NCBI RefSeq assembly: GCF_000004825.1
Contig: NW_008805069.1
Span: 186,001-250,000, forward strand
DNA: 64,000 nt
From: Heterostelium album PN500
Taxonomy: Eukaryota; Evosea; Eumycetozoa; Acytosteliales; Acytosteliaceae
Reading direction: 5' to 3'
Part shown: in pieces, positions 33,488 to 48,758 of the stretch
Layout of the letters: each line of letters begins with the position of its first letter
Numbering within the stretch: position 1 is the first letter of the stretch
Notes under the pieces: generated by a model
Told to the model about the DNA's origin: nothing
The model's input: the letters and a program-made list of their open reading frames with translations, nothing else
The model's database searches: none
Translations under genes and position numbers: made by a program

Positions 33488-36400
33488 TTAGTTTTCTTTA
33501 TTTTTATTAATTTTCTTTAGTTTTTCAGACATTTTTAATTTTTCTCTGTTATATTTGGCTCTCTTTCTCAAGTAGAGAATAACACCAACTAAAATTGCAA
33601 CGGCAACGACACAACCAACGACGATTCCAGCAATTGCACCATTACTGAGTTTCTTCTTTGATTGACAGATTTCATTCTCATTGGAATCGTTGTTGACATC
33701 GATGAGATTCGAAAAGTCAGGATCCAAGAGAACGGAATCATCAAAGTTTGGAATTGTAATACCAACTTTGGTTGTTCTGGTTTGTGAAGTCTCTGTTTCA
33801 TTATTATCTTCGATTAGCATATTCTGAATTAATTCGACATTGCCATCAATGATACCATAGGTGATGAATCTTCCGTAAAGACTTGTTTTGTCAATATTCA
33901 TCTTGATCCATCGAACATTGTTATCATTTCCAGATCCAATCGATTTCGATGAACATGATCCATCAGAACCTTGAATGGTTGCTGCCATTACAACTTGGAG
34001 ATAGTTTGTTTTTGATTGGAATTGATATCTTCCAATTGACATTGAGAATTTGATTGATGATGGTGAAAGTGTTATGTTTTGACCACCAAATTGTCTTTCG
34101 GTTTGGTTTGAAAAGAATTCGATTGTGACATTCAATGTTGTTGAAGTGTTTCCAAGTTGTGTTTGATAATAATATGTTGGAATTGTGATTAATTTTGGAT
34201 TTGCAATTGTTAATGTCCAATTCGAGATTTGATATTCATTGACAACATTGTAAATGTCATCCAATTCTCTCACAGCAATCACTTGAACAACCGATGTGAT
34301 ATTGTTTGAATCATAAACATAAGTTGTTTCGGATGTTGGTTGTGGTTGTGGTGTTGGTGTTGGAATGATGATGATTTCAGATGCACATGATGGACCATAC
34401 CACATTGGAATACATTCACAAACCAACGTTTGAAGATTACATTTTCCTTTGTTGTTGCAAATTGGATTACCTGGACATGTCTTTGTATTCGGTGTTGTTG
34501 TAGTATTTGGTGTCGGAGTTGGTTGTTGTGGAGTAGAGTAGTCTGAAACATTCACAGTAAGAATATTAGAACTCAATCCATTTCTGATAATTTGAAAATC
34601 AATTGATGACTGGAAGAACCTTGGGAGAGTTACATTCAAATAAACATTTGATAAAAAGTCGATGTTTATCGGTTGGAAATTCTTTCCATCTTTAAAGTCG
34701 ATCCAAATAATGATCTCTGATCTGTTAGAACCAAAACCAGCACCAAATAAACCGATTGGACCACCTAATGATAGAATTGGAGTGGAACTAACAAGATAAG
34801 GATATACAACACTGGAGTCTCTGAAGATTCGATATGTTTTACCAATTGACTTTAGATGAGAAGTCAAATATGATGCATAATTCAATCGATTATCAACAAT
34901 TCCATAAATTGAAATCGTGATATTATTGAATCCAAATCCATATGGTAGATCTGAATATCCATTGAGAGTTGCAAAACTCTCATTCACATATGAAAAACCT
35001 AACGATGGTAATTCCATTGTGTCACCGTTTTCAGATGCTAACAATAAATATGGTAAATGTCTGAATGAAATTCCTGATCCAGTTCCATCGGAGATAGACA
35101 AGTTGAATTCAACTCTTCTTTCCATTGAGTAAACTTTGACAGATGGTGTAACTGAAAAATCAGTGATAACTGGTGGTGTTGTATCAAGAACATCTAAATT
35201 AAAAGTATTAAATTATTAGTTTAAAAGTTTTTATGATAAAATTATTAATGATGTAAAGACATACTTGGACAAATTAAACTTATGATTAATTCAGATTCAT
35301 CTGGAGTTCCAATAATAGTTGAAAGAGGATTATATTGGAGAACGCCATCAGTCAATGAAATTGATCTGATTGTAAAGTTTTGAGAAGTACATTTGGTTGC
35401 AATCGTTGTATACACTGTATAGGTTCCATTTTGAGCATTTCCATTGATTCTGTTGAATTCATTGATTTTAATAATTCGTGGAAGAGAGTCTAAATTTGAA
35501 ATGATTTCGAAAGTTCCAAAAGTAAATCCCAATGGTTCATTCAAAATCGTGACATTCCAACCAAGTTGGAATTGATTTTGACCGTCAGTGTTGATAGATG
35601 TTGATGGGAAAGCTTTAATAGATGTTATTTCTGGTTGGTAGGAATGACTACCTTTAATATTGTACAGAAAATTGATTAATATTGAGAATAAATCTAATAA
35701 ATTATTTATAACAATATAACTTACTTGAGTTAATAATATTGACTGTAAAATTTGAAAGATCAAAACTATAGATCATGTTTTGATAGTTTGATAATATAAA
35801 TTGAACAGGTCCATTAACAATATTAGATGAAATATTGAAATCTATACAATATAGATTTTTGTTGATATCAAACTTTGTCTTGAATCTAGGACTTTGATTT
35901 ATTGGGTCATTAAATATAAATACATAATCAAGAATACCTGACAGTGGTCTTGTGAGATTGAAAAACAATGTGTTTGAAAATTCATTCTTTGAAAGATCCA
36001 TTGTTGTTCTTCTGAATCCAATATAACTAAAATCTTCAACACGTAAAATATCTAATTTTTTTTGTAAGTATTGATTGTTTGTTTTATAAAAATTGGTTGA
36101 TTATTTTTCTTACCTGTGGTATTAATTGATAAATAAGGATCGGTTGATTTCAAATTATTATTATAAAACTGACTGCTATATAAATAGTAGGTTTCTCCTC
36201 TGGTATTTACAAAAGAAAAGACATAGGTACCAATATTGTTGTTGTAGATTGAAAGTTCATATGTTCCTTTGAATGGAGTTCCTTCCAAGAGTTGCAATTT
36301 CTGAGGGTTTGAATTAATTGTCAATTGGAGGATTTCATAGTTTGTCAAAATACTGATTCTGGTTATAAATGTAAAAGAGCTAACTCTAGTCATTTGGATA

Positions 36401-38089
36401 TCTAAAATTTCAAACACCCAAGCATCTACAATTTAAAAGAAATAGTAAAGTTAATATTTTAACTAAGGTAAAATAATATCAAACACTATACCTGAAAATA
36501 AAGATTGAGCTTTTATAGAAGCACTGATTTGGAAGTCTGGTAATTGAGCTATAATATAAGCATTGTATTGATTGGGATAAGGAACCTCAGTGGAATATGT
36601 AAACTGTGAGTTTGCATACACCGAAGGATATTTTGGTGTTACACTTGTAGTTGGAACGGATACGGTACTAATTTGGTAATCTCTAATATAATCAACCAAC
36701 AATTCTGTTCTAACCACTGAAATATCAGAGGGGTTAGTTTCATTGAATATTCCCAACATAAGAGTGTTCATATCTAAATAAAACAAATTTTTTTTTTTAG
36801 TAAAAAATGATTTAAGGTTGATTGCTAAATTAACAAAACTTACCCAAAGTTGTAAAATTCATTCTTAATTGAAAAAATTGTTCAGTTTTGCCACCACACA
36901 TAAAATAACGAGTTTCTGTAGCTGGTGAACCCAATCCAGAAAGATATGAAGCACCATTCTGGTTATTTTGGTACAAAAAAGCAAAATTACTCCCCAGTTT
37001 AGACATATAATTATAGGAAAATATAATACTTGATCTTAAAAGAGGTGAGTCGAACATCAGGATTTGCTCTATCTTTTTGGCTTGAAAAGAGAAAGTTTCG
37101 ATATAATTGGTATTGTTTGGTGGGAAATATCTAATATTTCTGATTAGATTTACTTCGCTTGACACTATTTAAAAATGAAATAAATTAGTTTAAATTTTCG
37201 ATTTTCTCTCAAGTTCATATTTATTACCATTCCATGGAAAAATGGTATCCATTGCGGGTATGGTCAGTGATAGTCCTATATATGAAAACTCTATACTACC
37301 AGTGGTTGAAGGAATTGATTGATATCCTAGAGGTATAGATAAAGAGACGGCGTAATGATTAGCTTTTGATGTTGTGGGCACTGCGGAACATAAGAAGACC
37401 GGAGTTGTGCAATAGAGGTTTCTATATGGTTGAAAAAGAGGGAATCCTGTGAAATTAAAACTAAATTCTACCTGGAAATACATAGTCATAGCATTGTATA
37501 AAGATAGATTTGAGACTTTTACTATTTTAAAATCTTCGGCTTTCACTCCTATACGTTTATATTTCAATTTACAAAGAGAAATAAAAAGTAAGAATAATTG
37601 TAAAGTATTAGATTAATATATTAGACTCTTACTGTTGCATACTAGAGTTGTTATATTGGTAAAGTCAAATGTCTGTGTATCTTGATATTGAAGAGAAATA
37701 TTGATCGGAAGATTTTGTGTGTTTGATATCGTTTGAATACTGAAATAAAAAGATTGAGTTGAGAGTACCGTTTGAATGCTTGATATTGGTGATAAAGTTT
37801 TTGAATCGGTCGAGGTGATTGGAATTGAAAACTTTGAAAAGCTTAGTTTAACGTCTGAATCAACAACAATCGAAATGGTACTGTAGCAAGTGTGAGTTGC
37901 ATCTTCCATTTGGTTGGGTGATCCCAATGTTTTAATAGGATTTATATATGTTTGTCCATTTATTGAATAGATTCCTATTGTTATTTTTGTTAAGGTTTTA
38001 TTTAATTAATAAAAAAAATAACTATTCTATTTCACCTAATTTCAAAACATACCAATAAATATTAAAAAAATTAATGTAAGTTTAATCAT
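33488..38089 (-). CDS. ComC/Tgr-like EGF and TIG domain surface protein, paralog A
   Basis: Nine exons with consensus junctions, all introns in phase 1: 38089-38053, 37974-37633, 37548-37228, 37164-36844, 36773-36492, 36425-36114, 36051-35725, 35651-35275 (low end 35265 by junction count), 35193-33488. The frame closes at 1,344 residues. Exon 1 is a signal peptide (MIKLTLIFLIFIG). Exons 2-8 each encode about 100-130 residues of Asn/Ser/Thr-rich beta-type extracellular modules. The last exon holds a TIG/IPT-like segment (about 880-970), an EGF module (CPGNPICNNKGKCNLQ, about 1010-1040), a Thr-Pro linker, a conserved stalk and one membrane helix (GAIAGIVVGCVVAVAILVG, about 1294) with a short basic tail. 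Dictyostelid ComC, LagC/TgrC and TgrB proteins share this plan and act in cell-cell adhesion and signalling. Precise role unknown. Confidence 0.85.
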
Positions 38090-38514
38090 TCCATTAAAAG
38101 ATACTTTCAATTACAATTAAAAACTAAGCGAAATAAAAACAATACTTTAAAGTTAATCAAGAAAAAAATCAAGAAAATATCTAAAAAATAAATAAATAAA
38201 ATTTAAAAATAAATTTTTAAACCATCAACAGACAATTTTTTGAAATATTATCAAATCTTGGAAATTTTTTTTACTTGTGCCATTCAAATCAAGATATTTC
38301 TAAAAATCTTTTTTTGTGACCGAAATCTTTTTTAATTTCTCCTAATATTTTTGATCGTAGAACATCCCACATTAATCTTATTAACTTATTAATTTTTGTA
38401 ATTTTTAATTTTTACTTTTTTTTTTAAAATTAATCAGGGAGTGGAAGTGATTGGGAGCCAGTTTCTTTTCTTGAAACTAAAATATTTTTACATCATATTT
38501 AATTTTCTTTATTA

Positions 38515-41500
38515 CTATTCATTTTTCTTTAATTTTTGAGACATTTTTAATTTTTCTCTGTTATATTTGGCTCTCTTTCTCAAGTAGAGAGTGACACCAA
38601 CTAAAATTGCAACGGCAACGACACAACCAACGACGATTCCAGCAATTGCACCATCACTGAGTTTCTTTTTTGATTGACAGATTTCATTCTCATTGGAATC
38701 GTTGTTGACGTCAATGAGATTCGAAAAGTCAGGATCCAAGAGAACGGAATCATCAAAGTTTGGAATTGTAATACCAACTTTGGTTGTTCTGGTTTGTGAA
38801 GTTTCTGTTTCATTATCATCATCAATGAGTCGATTCTCAATGGTTCGGACATTGCCATCAATGATACCATAGGTGATGAATCTTCCATAAAGACTTGTTT
38901 TGTCAATATTCATTTTGATCCATCGAACATTGTTATCATTTCCAGATCCAATCGATTTCGATGAACATGATCCATCAGAACCTTGAATGGTTGCTGCCAT
39001 TACAACTTGGAGATAATTTGTTTTTGATTGGAATTGATATCTTCCAATTGACATTGAGAATTTGATTGATGATGGTGAAATCGATATATTTTGACCACCA
39101 AATTGTCTTTCGGTTTGATTCGAAAAGAATTCGATTGTGACATTCAATGTTGTTGAGGTGTTTCCAAGTTGTGTTTGATAATAATATGTTGGAATTGTGA
39201 TTAATTTCGGATCTGCAATTGTTAATGTCCAATTCGAGATTTGATATTCATTGACAACATTGTAAATATCATCCAATTCTCTCACAGCAATCACTTGAAC
39301 AACTGATGTGATATTGTTTGAATCATAAACATAAGTTGTTTCAGATGTTGGTTGTGGTTGTGGTGTTGGTGTTGGAATTATGATGATTTCAGATGCACAT
39401 GATGGACCATACCACATTGGAATACATTCACAAACCAAAGTCTGAAGATTACATTTTCCTTTGTTGTTGCAAATTGGATTACCTGGACATGTCTTTGTAT
39501 TCGGTGTTGTTGTAATATTTGGTGTCGGAGTTGGTTGTTGTGGAGTAGAGTAGTCTGAAACATTCACAGTAAGAATATTAGAACTCAATCCATTTCTGAA
39601 AACTTGTACATCAATCGAAGACTGGAAGAACCTTGATAAACTTAAGTTTAAATAAGCATTTGATAAAAAGTCGGTGTCTATGAGTTGGAAATTCTTTCCA
39701 TCTTTAAAGTCAACCAAAACTTTGATCTCTGATCTGTTAGAACCAAAACCAGCACCAAATAAACCGATTTGACCACCTAATGATAGAATTGGAGTGGAAC
39801 TAACAAGATAAGGATGTTTAACACTAATATCTCTGAAGATACGATATGATTTACCAAGCAACCTTAGATCGGAAGTCAAATAGGATGCATAATTCAATCG
39901 ATTATCAACAATTCCATAAATTGAAATCGTGATATTATTGAATCCAAATCCATATGGTAGATCTGAATATCCATCGAATATTTCAAAACTCTCATTCACA
40001 TATGAAAAACCTAACGATGGTATTTCTTTTGTGTCACCATTTTCAGATGCTAATAGTAAATATGGTAAATGTCTGAATGAAATTCCTGTTCCACTTTCAT
40101 CTGAGATTGATAAAGTGAATTGAACTCTTCTGTCCAATGAGAAAACTTTGACAGATGGTGTAACTGAAAAATCAGTGATAACTGGTGGTGTTGTATCAAG
40201 AACATCTAAATTAAAAATAATAAGTTATTAGTTTAAATGTTTTTATGATAAAATTATTAATCTAGAAACATACTTGGACAAATTAGACGAATCATTAATT
40301 CAGTTTCATCTGGAGTTCCAATAATAGTTGAAAGAGGATTATATTTGATCTTGCTATCGGACAGAGAAATAGATCTGATTGTAAAGTTTTGAGAAGTACA
40401 TTTGGTTGCAATCGTTGTATACACTGTATAGGTTCCATTTTGAGCATTTCCTTTGATTCTGTTGAATTCATTGATTTTAATAATTCGTGGAAGAGAGTCC
40501 AAATTTGAAATGATTTCGAAAGTTCCAAAAGTAAATCCCAATGGTTCATTCAAAATTGTGACATTCCAACCAAGTTGGAATTGATTTTGACCGTCAGTGT
40601 TGATAGCTGTTGATGGGAAAGCTTTAATAGATATTATTTCTGGTTGGAAGGAATGACTAGCTAAAAAGAAAAACAATTAATATTGTGTATATATCTTTTA
40701 TATTATGTTTTTAAATTAACTTACGTGAATTAATAACATAAAATGTAAAATTTGAAAGTTGAAAACTATAGAAGTTTGATAAAATAAACATAATAGGTCC
40801 ATCAACAGAATTCGATGAAACATTGAAATCAATACAATACAGATTTTTGTTGATATCAAACTTTGTCTTGAATCTTGGACCTTGATTCAATGTGTCATAA
40901 AATGAAAACACAAAATCTAGAACACCTGGGAATGGTCTTGTAAGATTGAAAAACAATGTGTTTGAAAATTCATTCTTTGAAAGATCCATTGTTGTTCTTC
41001 TGAATCCAATATAACTAAAATCATCAAGACTTAAAATATCTATTTTTTTGTTAGTTTTTTTGTTATTTTTAAATGGATGATTATTGTACATTATTTTTCT
41101 TACCAGCGGTGTCAATTGATAGATAGGGATCGGTTGATTCCAAATTATTATAAAACTGACTGCTATATAAATTGTAGACCTCTCCTCTGGTATTTACAAA
41201 AGAAAAAGTAAAGGTATCAATATTGATTTTGTTGTAGATTGAAAGTTCATATGTTCCGTTGAATGGAGTTCCTTCCAAGAGTTGAAATTCAAGAGTTTCT
41301 GAATTCATTGTAACTTTGATGATTTCATAGTTTGTCGATATACTGATTCTAGTAATAATTATAAAAGAGTTAACTCTGGTCATTTGGAAATCTAAAATCT
41401 CAAATACCAAAGCATCTACAATTTTATAAAGTTAATATCTTAAAAGATGTAAACTAATATCAAATAGAATACCTGAAAACAGAGTTTTTATAACTATAAT

Positions 41501-43072
41501 AGAACTCGATTGAAATTCCTGTACTTGGGCCATAGCATTACCACTATATTGATTGGTATAAGGAAGCTCAATCCTGTATTTAAACAGTGTGTTTTCGTAT
41601 TCCGAAGGATATTTTGCCTCCATAACGGTAGTTGGAATGAGTGTAGCACTGATTTGGTAATCTCTAATATAATCAGATATCAATTCTATTCGAACCACTG
41701 AAATATCAGCTGAATTTGTAATGTTGCTTATGGTAAATGAAAAAACACCCATAACTAAAACATGTATATTAGAATAAGCAAAAAAATATGATTTAAAGTT
41801 CATTCTTAAATAAAAAAACTTACAAAGTGTTGTGAAACTCATTCCTAATTGTAAATATTCTTCAGTTTTGGCTCCACATATAAAGTAATGAGTTTCTTCG
41901 GATGCTGAACCGATTCCAGAAATATATGAAGCACCATTCTGGTTATTTTGGTACATAAGACCAAAATTATTACCACTGGATGATAAATATTGCATGCTAG
42001 ACATAATATTTGATTTTAAAAGAGGTGAGTCGAACATCATGATTTGTTGTATATTTCCGGCTTGAAAAGAGAATGTTTCGATATAATTGGTATTGTTTGG
42101 TGGAAAATATCTAATATTTCTGATTAGATTAACTTCACTTGTTACTATTTAAAAATGAAAAATTAGTTTAATTTTTGATTTTTCTCTTTATCTATAATAT
42201 TTATTACCGTTCCAAGGAAAAAGTGAATCCCTTTCTGGTACAGTCAGTGCCAATTCTAAATACTTAATATTAATGGTGCCAGTGGTTGAAGAAATTGATT
42301 GATATCCTAGAGTTATACCTAAATAAATACCAAATGTATTCGCTGTTGATGTTGGCATTAAGATACATGAAGAGAAGCGAGTTGTGCAAGTGAGGGATCG
42401 ATATGGTTGAAAAAGAGGGAATCCTGTGAAATTAAAACCAAACACCACTTGGAAATACATAGTCATAGGATTCAACAAAGATAGTTTAGAATATTTTACA
42501 ATTTTGAAATCCTCGACATTCAATCCTGTTAATATCAATTGAAAAAAAAAGAAACAATAAGTAAGAATAATTGTAAAGTATTAGATATATATGATTCTTA
42601 CTGTTGCATACTAGAGTTGTTATATTGGTAAAGTCAAATGTCTGTGTATCTTGATATTGAAGAGAAATGTTGATTGGAAGATTTTGTGTGTTTGATATCG
42701 TTTGAATACTGAAATAAAAAGATTGAGTTGAAAGTAATGTTTGAATGCTTGATATTGGTGATAAATTTTTTGAATCGGTGGAGGTGATTGGAATTGAAAA
42801 CTTTGTTTTCTCTAACAGAATGTCTGAATCAAAAGCAACCGAAATGGTATTGTAACAAGTGTGAGTTGCATGTTCCATTGGGTTGGGTGATCCCAAAACT
42901 CTAGTAAGATTTATATATGTTTGTTCATTTATTGAATAGATTCCTATTGTTATTGTTGTTAAGGTTGTTGTTTTTAATTTTTTTTAATTTGTTATAAAAT
43001 TATATTTAAATTTCTCTTTTACATTCAAAACCTACCAATAAATATTGAAAAAATTAAAATTAATTTAATCAT
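38515..43072 (-). CDS. ComC/Tgr-like EGF and TIG domain surface protein, paralog B
   Basis: Nine exons, all introns phase 1: 43072-43036, 42943-42602, 42525-42208, 42144-41824, 41754-41473, 41415-41104, 41039-40725, 40660-40274, 40205-38515, giving 1,334 residues with an open frame. The start MIKLILIFSIFIG is a signal peptide. It is the closest relative of paralog A throughout (same exon lengths, same motifs such as SFRHLPYLLLASENGDT), so A and B are a recent tandem pair. Ectodomain differences are many, whereas the EGF-to-membrane block is nearly identical to A. In that block B carries the variants VRTIENRLI and LSDGAIAG, which it shares with D and C respectively rather than with A. Only 425 bp separates it from A. 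Confidence 0.85.
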
Positions 43073-43358
43073 TCCTTTAAATGATTCTTTCAAATACAAA
43101 GAATCTTAAACTATATTGTTTGTAATGAAAATAATCTTTTGATATTTTAATGAACTGATCATAGAAAAAATAAATATTTAAAAATAAACAAAATTTATTC
43201 AATCATCAGATTGGACTACACTTTCGCCCATTATTGTTTTATTTTTTTAAAGATCATGATATTTTGCACAAGATTTTTTGACCAAAAAAAAAGTAAAAGA
43301 AAATATCAAGTTGTCGATTTCAAGCTTCTATTTATTACATATTATTATTTATTGGTTA

Positions 43359-46300
43359 TTATTTATCCATATTTTTTAATTTTGAAGACATTCTTTTACT
43401 CTCTTTGATATATTTCGATCTTGCTTTTAGATAAAGAATAAGACCAATTACAATTGCAACGGCAACGACACCACCAACTACGATTCCAGCAATTGCACCA
43501 TCACTGAGTTTCTTCTTTGATTTACAGATCTCATTCTCATTGGAATCGTTGTTGACATCGATGAGATTCGAAAAGTCAGGATCCAAGAGAACGGAATCAT
43601 CAAAGTTTGGAATTGTAATACCAACTTTGGTTGTTCTGGTTTGTGAACTGTCGGTTTCCTCATCTTCGATTAGCATATTCTGAATTAATTCGACATTGCC
43701 GTCAATGATACCATAGGTGATGAATCTTCCATAAAGACTTGTTTTGTCAATATTCATTTTGATCCATCGAACATTGTTATCATTTCCAGATCCAATCGAT
43801 TTCGATGAACATGATCCATCAGAACCTTGAATGGTTGCTCCCATTACAACTTGGAGATAATTTGTTTTTGATTGGAATTGATATCTTCCAATTGAAATCG
43901 AGAATTTGATTGATGATGGTGAAATCGATATATTTTGACCACCAAATTGTCTTTCGGTTTGGTTTGAAAAGAATTCGATTGTGACATTCAATGTTGTTGA
44001 AGTGTTTCCAAGTTGTGTTTGATAATAATATGTTGGAATTGTGATTAATTTTGGATCTGCAATTGTTAATGTCCAATTCGAGATTTGATATTCATTGACA
44101 ACATTGTAAATATCATCCAATTCTCTCACGGCAATCACTTCAACAACTGAGGTTATATTTTTGGAATCATAAACATAAGTTGTTTCGGATGTTGGTTGTG
44201 GTTGTGGTGTTGGTGTTGGAATGATGATGATTTCAGATGCACATGATGGACCATACCATTTCGGAATACATTCACATTCCAAAGTCTGAAGATTACATTT
44301 TCCTTTGTTGTTGCAAATTGGATTACCTGGACATGTCTTTGTATTCGGTGTCGTCGTAACATTTGGTGTTGTGGTTGGTGCTGGTGGAATATAATCTGAA
44401 GCAACGATTGTAAGGATATTTGAATCCAATCCTCCAGTTGAAACCTTGACATCAATCGATTTAGGGAATGTTAAAGTAGATAAATTCAAGAATACACCAC
44501 TGTAGAAATCAATAGGTGTGCTTTTGAATCCAGCTCCATCTTTATAATCAATCATAGCATTGAATACCGATTTACTTCCAAAGTATCTTCCAAATAGACC
44601 CAATGTTCCACCACCAGATGATAGTGAGGTACCAGAATCAATGATTGGATATCTTGGTTGCGAGACTCTAACAATATTATATGGGAAATTGGAGGCTAAC
44701 AAATCCGATGACATATATGATGCATAGTTCAATTGATTATCTACTAAACCATAAACAGAAACCACAATACTTCTGAATCCAAATCCGTAGGGCATGTTGG
44801 CTACACCATAATAGGTTGCATAAGTATTATTTACATTGATATTGATTGTAGTAGTAATCTCCAATTGAATACCATCTTCTGATAACAATAGAATGTATGG
44901 AAGGTGTCTTTTAGATATTCCAGAACCATTATCATTATCTGAAACTGCTAGACTAAACTCTATAGTTCTATTTAATGAATAAACATTAACTGATGGTGTA
45001 ATATAGAATTTCTGAATAACTGGGGCAATTGAATCTGGTGTTGCTATTTAAATAAAAAGAGATAACTATTAGTTATTTTCTATAAAATTTATTGATATAT
45101 TTATATGTTAAAATAGACTTACATAAACATGTCAAATTGATTGTTAATTCTTTTTCATCATTTGCTCCAATAATTGAAAGTAACGGGAAATAGGTTTCAT
45201 ACTTGTTGGAGAATACAACATTGGAAATTGTAAGGATTTGTGATTTACAATTTATATCGAATGGTGTTCTGACTGCATAGATTCCATGAGTACTGTTTCC
45301 ACTGATAAAACTATTGGTTTTGGTGGTATTGACAAATCTCTTTAAAGAATCAATATTCGATGTAATTTCATAAGATACTGTGGTAAAACTATTATATAAA
45401 TCGAGAATTGTTACATTCCATCCTACTTCGAATGATTGATCTCCATTCATTCTAATGCTTGTTGATTGGAATGCTTTAATAGATTGAATTTCTGGATCTA
45501 ACATACTTCCAACTAAATTTTAAAAAATATTAAATTTTATAAAATATAATAAATAAAAAACTATAATTAACTTACTTGAGTTTGATATTGTTATATAAGG
45601 AATTGGTAAACTATAACTGTAGAAATAATCAACATTATTTGAAATGAGATAGCTAACTGGGCCATTGACTATGTTTGAAGGAACTGAGAAATCTATATAG
45701 AATAGATTGGTCTTTGGATTGTATTTGGTAGGATAGAGTATTGAAAGGTCAACCTTTAGAGCTGTAATATAAAACAACAATTCCAAAGCCTGAGAATATG
45801 GAGTTGTGAAATTAAAATACAAAGTATTATTAAATTCACCTTTTGAGAAATCCATAGTAGACTTTTCAAATACAAAATAATCAAAGTTTGCTACACGTAA
45901 TTTACCTAAAATTATAAGTAAATTTAGTTAATTTATACTATTCTATTAAAATATTAAATATAATTAATACCTTTATAATCTAATGGAATATTTGGGAAAA
46001 CATTTAGATTACTGTTGTAAATTTGGTCAGATTTTATGGTAATCATATCACCTCTTGTATTGAAAATTTTTAAAAACATTTGTTGAGCTATGGTGTCCTG
46101 ATAATACATTTCGTATGTGCCATTAAATGAATCTCCGCTTACTAGATTCGATGAGTACATATTATAGTTACCATTGTTGGTACGGAATCCAACAATTTCA
46201 AAATTACTATAAACAGATATTCTGAAAATAGATGTAAAAGTAGATACTTTAACAAATTCAACATTATATATTTGGAATTGAGAGGTACCTAAATTTTTAA

Positions 46301-47932
46301 ACTATTATTAGTATCAAATAGTTATTTAATAATAAAAACCATACCTTGAATGTTTGAAGACTGTGTGTAGTATGTGAATGAATTTGGAACTGAAATTAGA
46401 ATGTTGACATTTCCTTGAAATTCAATTGGGATTGGAACTTCGGTGGTGTATTGGAATAAACCAGGTTCGTAGGAAGATGGGTATTTTAATGTTACGACTA
46501 TCTGCGCATTTATATCAGTTGTTAGAGAGTAAGTCATAGTGTTGGTAACATTCATTCTAGATTTTGCCAAAGTAATATTTAAAGCTGTGGTCATACCCGA
46601 TGCGAATAATGTTGCACCTCCCAAAGCTTAAAGATATATTTTGTTAGTTGATTATAATCATATTGATTAAATATTTTAAAGATTACATACCGAATGGTGT
46701 CTTTGTTAATGATATATCATCAAGTAATTTTGTTGAACTACTTCCTAGAAGATAAGAGGAAGTTACAGTAGCAAAACCAAACAATCCACCAACATAAGTT
46801 GCTCCGTCAACATTGTTGGCCATCATTTTCAGTCCGGAATAATAATCAGCATCAACAGTGTTATAAATTAAAAAGGATTTAAGTTTGACTGGTGAAGAGA
46901 TTAATTGGATTGTAGTAACTTTACTTGCTAACTGAGCAAAATTCTCTACATAACTTGTACCATTGGGTGGAAAGAATCTTTTAAAAAAACTTAAATTTGA
47001 CTCGTTTGTAACTATAATCGAAATTTTTAAGAATTTTAGTAAATATATATCTATCAATTTTCAATATATCTTAAAAACATTACCATTCCAAGGATAAATC
47101 GATTGTAAAGGAATTGGTTGGTGACCAAAACTATTTCCTCTATAAAGTATGGAGGCACTGATTGTTTCTGAAATAGATTGATATCCTGCCAACAATTGTA
47201 TGTAGATATCGATATTATTCTGATCACCAATATCGACCATAGAACAATGGTAATTGGAATCTATTGTGCAACTAAGGTCTAAAGATGGGTTAAAGTAAGG
47301 GAATCCCTCAAAGGTAAAATTGAATCTCAATGTAGCGATCATAGATGATAGTTCTGGGTAATAGTACACTGATCCAACATTCATTACGACAACATCACTT
47401 GGATTTACTCCTAAATAAATTATTATTGAATTATTATTAATATTTACAAAGGAAAATAGAAAATAAAAAAAATACATACTATTACAAACTACTGTAATAG
47501 CATTTGGAAAGTTGAATTGGCCGGCATTGTAGGTAAAGGAAACGACTGATGGTTGGTTTTGAGCATTGGATGCAATATCAAAAGTAAAATAAAAAATTTG
47601 GCTTGCCAATGAATATTGATTTTGATTTGACAATACCATGTTTATTGCATTGGCAGGCGCTGTAATTGTGATTAGGTTTGGATCCACAAGGAAATCAGCA
47701 TTGAAAACCAATGAAACACCACCGTTACATTGTTGTGAATTGCCATCCATCATTCCTGGAGGAGGATTGGCCTTAATAAGATTCATTTGTTGAGAATTTA
47801 CAACATTGTTTATATCTATTAAAAAAAAAAAAATTTTTAAGAAAGATTTTTTAGAATTGATTTTTAATAAATTTAATATTTACTGGATATAATTAATGAT
47901 AGTAATAAAAAATAGATTTTATTATTATTCAT
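43359..47932 (-). CDS. ComC/Tgr-like EGF and TIG domain surface protein, paralog C
   Basis: Nine exons, all introns phase 1: 47932-47884, 47815-47480, 47410-47084, 47011-46691, 46626-46345, 46288-45971, 45905-45576, 45512-45123, 45043-43359, giving 1,345 residues. Signal peptide MNNNKIYFLLLSLIIS. The ectodomain has the same module order as A and B but low identity to them. The TIG-like part of the last exon resembles paralog D (FGFRSIVVSVYGLVDNQLNY). The EGF variant is ECECIPKWYG, shared with D. The stalk variant VELIQNMLIED is shared with A. The membrane helix differs slightly (VVAVAIVIGLILYL). No break is seen. Confidence 0.85.
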
Positions 47933-48089
47933 TTTATTATATTTTAATTTATAAAATAATAGTACAAGTTACAAAAAAACACCTTTATGTTTTTGTAACC
48001 ATCATTATTAGAACAAAACTTTTAAAACAAAAAAAAAAAATCCGAATAAAAACAATTTTAAATAGTCGTAAAGTAGGCGTTAATAATTA

Positions 48090-48758
48090 AATCTATTAAT
48101 TGATTTTTACAAAAAAATCTAGATTCGATCGGGTTCCAATTAAAAAACTCGAAAAATTTTGATCTTATTAAAACATTTTGTTTTTTTTAATGCCATTTTT
48201 TTGAGATGCGTTTACAAAAAAAAAATTTGGACGCAAATATCAAACATTCTACAATTTTTTGATGACGTGGGTTGGGCTTAATATAATTTTAGTATGGGTT
48301 GTTTGACAGGTACAAAAAAAATAAGGTTGACAATCAGATTTTAATAGAATTCGGTAGGTCTACTAAATCATGTGTATCTAGTTTTGTTTTGACGACCTCT
48401 GAGTATATCCACAAACTTCAGTATCATTCATTTATTTCGTTCATTATCAGAAGTATTAGATTGGAAAAGAAAGAGTCAATTGAATTTATAGTTCAAACTA
48501 TGTAGTTAAAAAAAATAAATAGATAGATTGATATAGGTAGGAAACTATGATTTTTATTAAATTCTTTATATTTGTTATTTATTTATTTTTATAGCAACTA
48601 TCCAACCAAACCATTTTACACTCTTAGAATAAACCAACAATACATATCTATAGATAATTTTAAATGTATCTATTTAGTGTAACAACAAACAGAATAAATT
48701 GTAAAAAAAAAGATGAAGATCATATGTTATTAAAAAACTATTATAAGTTTATTAATCT
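48090..48758. other. Intergenic stretch, nothing supportable
   Basis: AT-rich. A plus-strand frame at about 48299-48505 (DRYKKNKVDNQILIEFGR) has no ATG at its front and no family match. It is left uncalled. Confidence 0.5.
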
